Assembly: GCA_041747855.1 (NCBI GenBank)
Contig: JBGTEJ010000043.1
Coordinates: 1 to 33,632 of the forward strand
DNA from: ZC4RG35 sp041747855
GTDB lineage: Bacteria > Actinomycetota > Acidimicrobiia > Spongiisociales > ZC4RG35
Reading direction: 5' to 3'
Length of the DNA stretch: 33,632 bases
The translations under genes were made by a program, and so were the position numbers. Below, in pieces: positions 30,905-33,632 of the stretch. The notes under the pieces were generated by a model. It searched no databases and was not told the origin of the DNA. It worked only from the letters and a program-made list of their open reading frames with translations. Position 1 is the stretch's first letter; each line of letters starts with the position of its first letter.

Positions 30905-31681
30905 GTGCGTATAGAGAGAATCCTCGCCAACAATCCCGGCCCCTACACCGGGTCAGGAACCAATACCTGGCTGCTCGAGGACGGGAGCGGGAGGGTTGCG
31001 GTAATCGACCCGGGCCCGATCGAGTCAAGGCATCGACAGGCCATCCTCGACCGGCTCGAGGGAAGGGTCCCAGTCGCGGTGATTGTCACCCACACCCATT
31101 CTGACCATGCTCCGCTGGCCAACCCGATGGCCAATGAGTTGGAGGTGCCCAGCCTTGGTAACCGAAGGGGACCGGATTTCGAGCCGGACGTGATGCTCGA
31201 CGACGGAGACATCCATACTGTGGGGCATCTGTCGATGCATGTCGTCTACACCCCCGGTCATGCCGATGATCACCTCTGCTTCAGAGTTGGGAATGTGCTG
31301 TTCAGCGGGGATCACATCATCGGTGGCTCGTCGGTGATGGTCGATGATCTGGGGAAGTATCTGGATTCACTCCGTCGCCTCAAAGGCAAGGGTTTGGAGC
31401 GGCTGTATCCGGGCCACGGTGATGAGATAGATCAACCGGACTCTGTTATCGATTGGTATCTCGCCCACCGTTTGCAGCGTCACGAGGAGATCTATCAGGC
31501 CGTGATGTCTGGTGCCGATACAGCAGAGGACGTGGTCTCCAGCGTGTACTCCGAAGTTTCCGCCGAACTGCATCCACTTGCGGAGCGGTCGGTCATGGCA
31601 CACCTCATCTTGCTCATCGAGCAGGGCCGGGTAGCCTGGGACTCGGGCCGTGTGGTCGCCCTGCCCCCTCCAAACTCATGA
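30905..31681 (+). CDS. Metallo-beta-lactamase-fold hydrolase (LACTB2-like)
   Basis: This 258-residue protein has the zinc motif HTHSDH (residues 63-68), LHVV-type strand with VVYTPGHADDHLCF, and FSGDHIIGGSS as the third metal-ligand strand; the late conserved His is in LYPGHGDEI. The C-terminal helix bundle (HLILLIEQGRVAW) is typical of the LACTB2-like ribonuclease/thiolesterase branch. GTG 30905 follows GGGAG and lies 1 nt after the Nudix stop. The C-terminal end overlaps the M23 gene by ATGA. Function might concern RNA or thioester hydrolysis; undetermined. Confidence 0.9.
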   Translation: MRIERILANNPGPYTGSGTNTWLLEDGSGRVAVIDPGPIESRHRQAILDRLEGRVPVAVIVTHTHSDHAPLANPMANELEVPSLGNRRGPDFEPDVMLDDGDIHTVGHLSMHVVYTPGHADDHLCFRVGNVLFSGDHIIGGSSVMVDDLGKYLDSLRRLKGKGLERLYPGHGDEIDQPDSVIDWYLAHRLQRHEEIYQAVMSGADTAEDVVSSVYSEVSAELHPLAERSVMAHLILLIEQGRVAWDSGRVVALPPPNS

Positions 31682-32892
31682 AGTTTCAGCTCCCAAGATA
31701 TCTCTCCGCTCTGTTGATCGTTGCGATCGCCATTCCGGCGGTGGCACAGGTCACAGATGACGACCTGAGACGAGCCCGCCTCGAAGTGGAGCGGATTCTG
31801 ACCGATAGTCAGACCCTCTCAGATCAGATCCAGGCGTCGTGGGCGCGTCAATACGAACTGACCGATGAGATCGAAAGCCTTCAGAGCTCGATGGCCCATG
31901 CCCAACTCAGGCTTGTCGAGATCCAGGCACGACTCGAGAAAGTGGCTGTAGAGATGTACATGTCGAGCGCCACCGGCGCATCGATCATGGCCATGTTCAA
32001 AGTTGGCAGCGGAGACCGATACGCCGGACTCGAGTACTTGCGAAACGTGAGCGGGTCGGACGAGTCAGTGCTCGACGAGTTGAGGATCTTCAGAAACCAG
32101 CTCGATGGTCAAACCCAGCGTCTGGCTGAGGCACTCGCTGAGCAGGAAGGCCTCAATGTCGAACTCGCCGAAATGGGGGGTCAGCTTCAGTCCAGGCTGG
32201 AGGCCGCTCAGGTTCATTACAACGTCTTGGTCGAGAGACGGCAGGAAGAGGACGAGATGAGACGGCGATTGGAGGAGCAGCGTCGCATCGCCGAAGAAGA
32301 GGAGAGGCTGTTTCGGTCCACTTCGACGACACAGCGGGTGACAGCTACCACAGTCCAGACGGCAGCCACGACCACCCGGCCCCCGGTCACCACCACTGTT
32401 CCGACCACAACCACTTCCACTGCGAGTGGTGCGACCACCACTTCTCAGTCGGTGACCACCACCACCGTTCCGTCTCCTCCGCCTTCCGGGGGTGGTTCAT
32501 GTCCCGTAGACGGTCCTGTGGTGTTCAGCGACACGTGGGGCGCCCCACGATCAGGTGGACGGAGCCACCAGGGGGTCGACATGATGGCTGCCCGGGGGAC
32601 ACCGACAGTCGCCATCTTCGACGGTGTCATCCACCGCATCAATCCGGTCGACAACGGACTCGGTGGGATCACAGTGTGGCTCCGCAGGTCAAACGGGGAC
32701 CTCTTCTATTACGCCCACCTCGACGGACTCGCCGACATCAGTGTCGGTCAGTCGGTTTCGAGTGGTCAACTGCTGGGATCGGTGGGTAGTTCCGGGAACG
32801 CATCGCCCCTCTTCCCCCACCTGCATTTCGAGTATCACCCCGGCGGAGGATCCCCGGTGAACCCGTATCCATTGGTGCGGTCGCTCTGCTGA
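31678..32892 (+). CDS. Secreted M23 (LytM-type) peptidase with coiled coil and Thr-rich linker
   Basis: This 404-residue exported cell-wall hydrolase or activator has a signal peptide (cleavage near AVAQ), a long coiled-coil region (about 25-220, rich in Glu/Arg/Leu, including RRQEEDEMRRRLEEQ), a Thr-rich linker (about 220-270) and a C-terminal peptidase M23 domain. Zinc/catalytic residues are His297 and Asp301 (SHQGVD), His347 (YYAH) and His381/His383 (PHLHF). Such EnvC/NlpD/RipA-like proteins split peptide cross-links during division. The start ATG 31678 overlaps the MBL stop by ATGA. Its stop is followed by a strong hairpin. Confidence 0.92.
   Translation: MKFQLPRYLSALLIVAIAIPAVAQVTDDDLRRARLEVERILTDSQTLSDQIQASWARQYELTDEIESLQSSMAHAQLRLVEIQARLEKVAVEMYMSSATGASIMAMFKVGSGDRYAGLEYLRNVSGSDESVLDELRIFRNQLDGQTQRLAEALAEQEGLNVELAEMGGQLQSRLEAAQVHYNVLVERRQEEDEMRRRLEEQRRIAEEEERLFRSTSTTQRVTATTVQTAATTTRPPVTTTVPTTTTSTASGATTTSQSVTTTTVPSPPPSGGGSCPVDGPVVFSDTWGAPRSGGRSHQGVDMMAARGTPTVAIFDGVIHRINPVDNGLGGITVWLRRSNGDLFYYAHLDGLADISVGQSVSSGQLLGSVGSSGNASPLFPHLHFEYHPGGGSPVNPYPLVRSLC
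32335..32475 (+). repeat. Thr-rich linker coding repeat
   Basis: Low-complexity ACC/ACG/ACA Thr codons with Pro, Ala, Val and Ser interruptions link coiled coil and M23 domain. Confidence 0.7.
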
Positions 32893-32911
32893 GACCAGCA
32901 GTGAAACGAGA

Positions 32912-32933
32912 AGAGGACCCTATTGGGTCCTCT
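32912..32933 (+). terminator. Hairpin terminator after the M23 gene
   Basis: AGAGGACCC-TATT-GGGTCCTCT is a perfect 9-bp stem with a 4-nt loop, 19 bp after the stop. There is no T-tract after it, so termination may need additional factors. It also lies in the convergent region between M23 and the Mrp-like gene. Confidence 0.65.
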
Positions 32934-32979
32934 CGCTCGTAGGGCCTCCCTTGCCCTGAATCCCCCCACCCCGATCCTT

Positions 32980-33003
32980 GTGCCCGAGGTGCCTCGGTGG
33001 CAC
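32980..33003. terminator. Second hairpin in the convergent region
   Basis: GTGCC-CGAGG-TG-CCTCG-(GT)-GGCAC forms a 10-bp stem with a 2-nt bulge and a 2-nt loop. It could serve as a bidirectional terminator for the M23 and Mrp-like genes. Confidence 0.4.
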
Positions 33004-33064
33004 GTTCCCGCAGATTGTCCACCACGGAGAGTGGTCAGGAAAGGAGGGTTGCGATTACCCCCTG

Positions 33065-33078
33065 AGTGACTAGTCACT
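33065..33078. promoter_or_regulatory. 14-bp perfect palindrome AGTGACTAGTCACT
   Basis: It lies 41 bp from the end of the Mrp-like gene. It resembles a regulator binding site, but no promoter is expected here because both neighbouring genes end in this region. Confidence 0.3.
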
Positions 33079-33119
33079 GTTCGTGCGCCTTATCGTCGCC
33101 AATCCACCAGTCAGTTGAG

Positions 33120-33632
33120 TCAGGCCGCGCCGCTTTCGAGGTCGGCGATCAGTCGGGCGATCCGCCCGGTGCAGGTCTCGAACTCGGCGGGAGGGAGGAT
33201 GGACAACAGGCGGTCGGTCACATCCAGGAGCGCTCGGCCCGCGGGCCCCGGGTCGGCCTGCAGGGTCACCGGGGTGCCATTGTCACCTCCGGAGACTACG
33301 TCCGGGTCGAGAGGAATCGAACCGAGGAGCGGGACCCCAATTTGTTCGGCCAGTTCGGCGCCACCTCCCTGACCGAAGACCTCGCCGGACATGTTCTCCA
33401 CGACCCCTGCGACCGGCATGAATGAGCGTCGGGCCATATCAGCGACCCGGATGGCGACTTTCTGGGCGGCGCGTTGCGGGGTGGTCACCACCACCATTTC
33501 GGCCTGGGGGAGCATTCTCGACAGGGCCATCTGCACATCGCCGGTGCCCGGTGGCATGTCGATCACGAGATAGGTCAGGTCGCCCCAATCGACCTGGGTC
33601 AAGAACTGTTCTACTGCCTTCGAGAGCATCAG
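33120..33632 (-). CDS. mrp: Mrp/ApbC family iron-sulfur cluster carrier P-loop ATPase (5' end outside window)
   Basis: The frame continues through the right edge, so only the C-terminal 170 residues or so are seen. Conserved blocks are YLVIDMPPGTGDVQ, QRAAQKVAIRVADM, VAGVVENMSGEVFGQGGGAELAEQIG and PLLGSIPLDPDVVSGGDNGTP. The ENMS-FG-GGG region lacks the CxxC found in many homologues, consistent with other Mrp proteins in which the CPxC is not present. The N-terminal Walker A (KGGVGKS-type) and any DUF59 domain lie outside. Likely role: transfer of iron-sulfur clusters to apoproteins. It is convergent with the M23 gene. Confidence 0.9.
   Translation of the reverse strand: MMLSKAVEQFLTQVDWGDLTYLVIDMPPGTGDVQMALSRMLPQAEMVVVTTPQRAAQKVAIRVADMARRSFMPVAGVVENMSGEVFGQGGGAELAEQIGVPLLGSIPLDPDVVSGGDNGTPVTLQADPGPAGRALLDVTDRLLSILPPAEFETCTGRIARLIADLESGAA

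Larger units (their letters stand above)
32893..33119. other. Intergenic region between convergent genes, 227 bp
   Basis: It holds the terminator hairpin (32912-32933), a second hairpin with GTGCC/GGCAC and CGAGG-TG-CCTCG stems (32980-33003, one GT bulge) and the 14-bp palindrome (33065-33078). No tRNA or other known RNA was recognised. Confidence 0.5.

Noticed and set aside
33020..33064. Resemblance of GGTCAGGAAAGGAGGG to the SRP RNA core
   Set aside because: The conserved GGAAGCAGCC-type asymmetric loop and paired arms are missing, and the region is between convergent genes.

Overview
The window looks like chromosomal DNA of a high-GC actinobacterium, most likely an uncultured member of the Acidimicrobiia or a close relative. 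The evidence is a WhiB-type iron-sulfur regulator, a probable F420-dependent luciferase-like oxidoreductase, extracytoplasmic proteins with long Thr-rich (TTTT) linkers, many GTG/TTG starts, and several genes whose start codon lies 6-8 nt after a TANNNT -10 box, which suggests leaderless mRNAs. The taxon is an inference. I found no rRNA, tRNA, CRISPR array, insertion sequence or phage gene. Coding density is very high: the largest gene-free stretches are 267 bp (11831-12097) and 227 bp (32893-33119).

Left part (1-16779): a truncated TPR protein, probably the N-terminal part of a LuxR-type regulator, runs off the left edge. It diverges from the biotin transporter gene bioY. Next come an ABC-2 exporter pair (ATPase and permease, minus strand), divergent from a two-TM coiled-coil-like membrane protein coupled to an AI-2E/PerM-family transporter. 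Then follow three minus-strand genes (LLM oxidoreductase, standalone OLD-type TOPRIM protein, lipoprotein serpin). A region with a nested inverted repeat separates the serpin from a divergent SH3-domain lipoprotein. An alpha/beta hydrolase converges on a PaiB-like FMN-binding protein. A two-gene TadG/TadE-like pseudopilin pair is divergent from an ECF sigma factor, which is coupled to a membrane protein with a Gly/Asn/Gln repeat tail. A second alpha/beta hydrolase closes this part.

Centre (16776-28703, minus strand): ten tightly packed genes read right to left. They are a single-domain response regulator, a GbcA-like Rieske oxygenase, an S9 prolyl-oligopeptidase-type peptidase, a complete oligopeptide-type ABC importer (binding protein, two permeases, two ATPases), a GcvT-like aminomethyltransferase and a PYROXD2/CrtI-type FAD oxidoreductase. 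Together they look like an uptake-and-catabolism unit for N-methylated compounds or methylated peptides: import, peptide cleavage, oxidative N-demethylation, and transfer of the one-carbon unit to folate. This is the best candidate for an undescribed system. The first permease has no ATG/GTG/TTG start that preserves its first membrane helix, and it is in the same frame as the binding protein, separated from it by a single TAG.

Right part (28791-33632): a divergent NfeD/ClpP-like membrane protein, then an apparent operon of WhiB regulator, Nudix hydrolase, metallo-beta-lactamase-fold hydrolase and secreted M23 peptidase with coiled coil, ending in a strong hairpin. A convergent Mrp/ApbC iron-sulfur carrier P-loop ATPase runs off the right edge.
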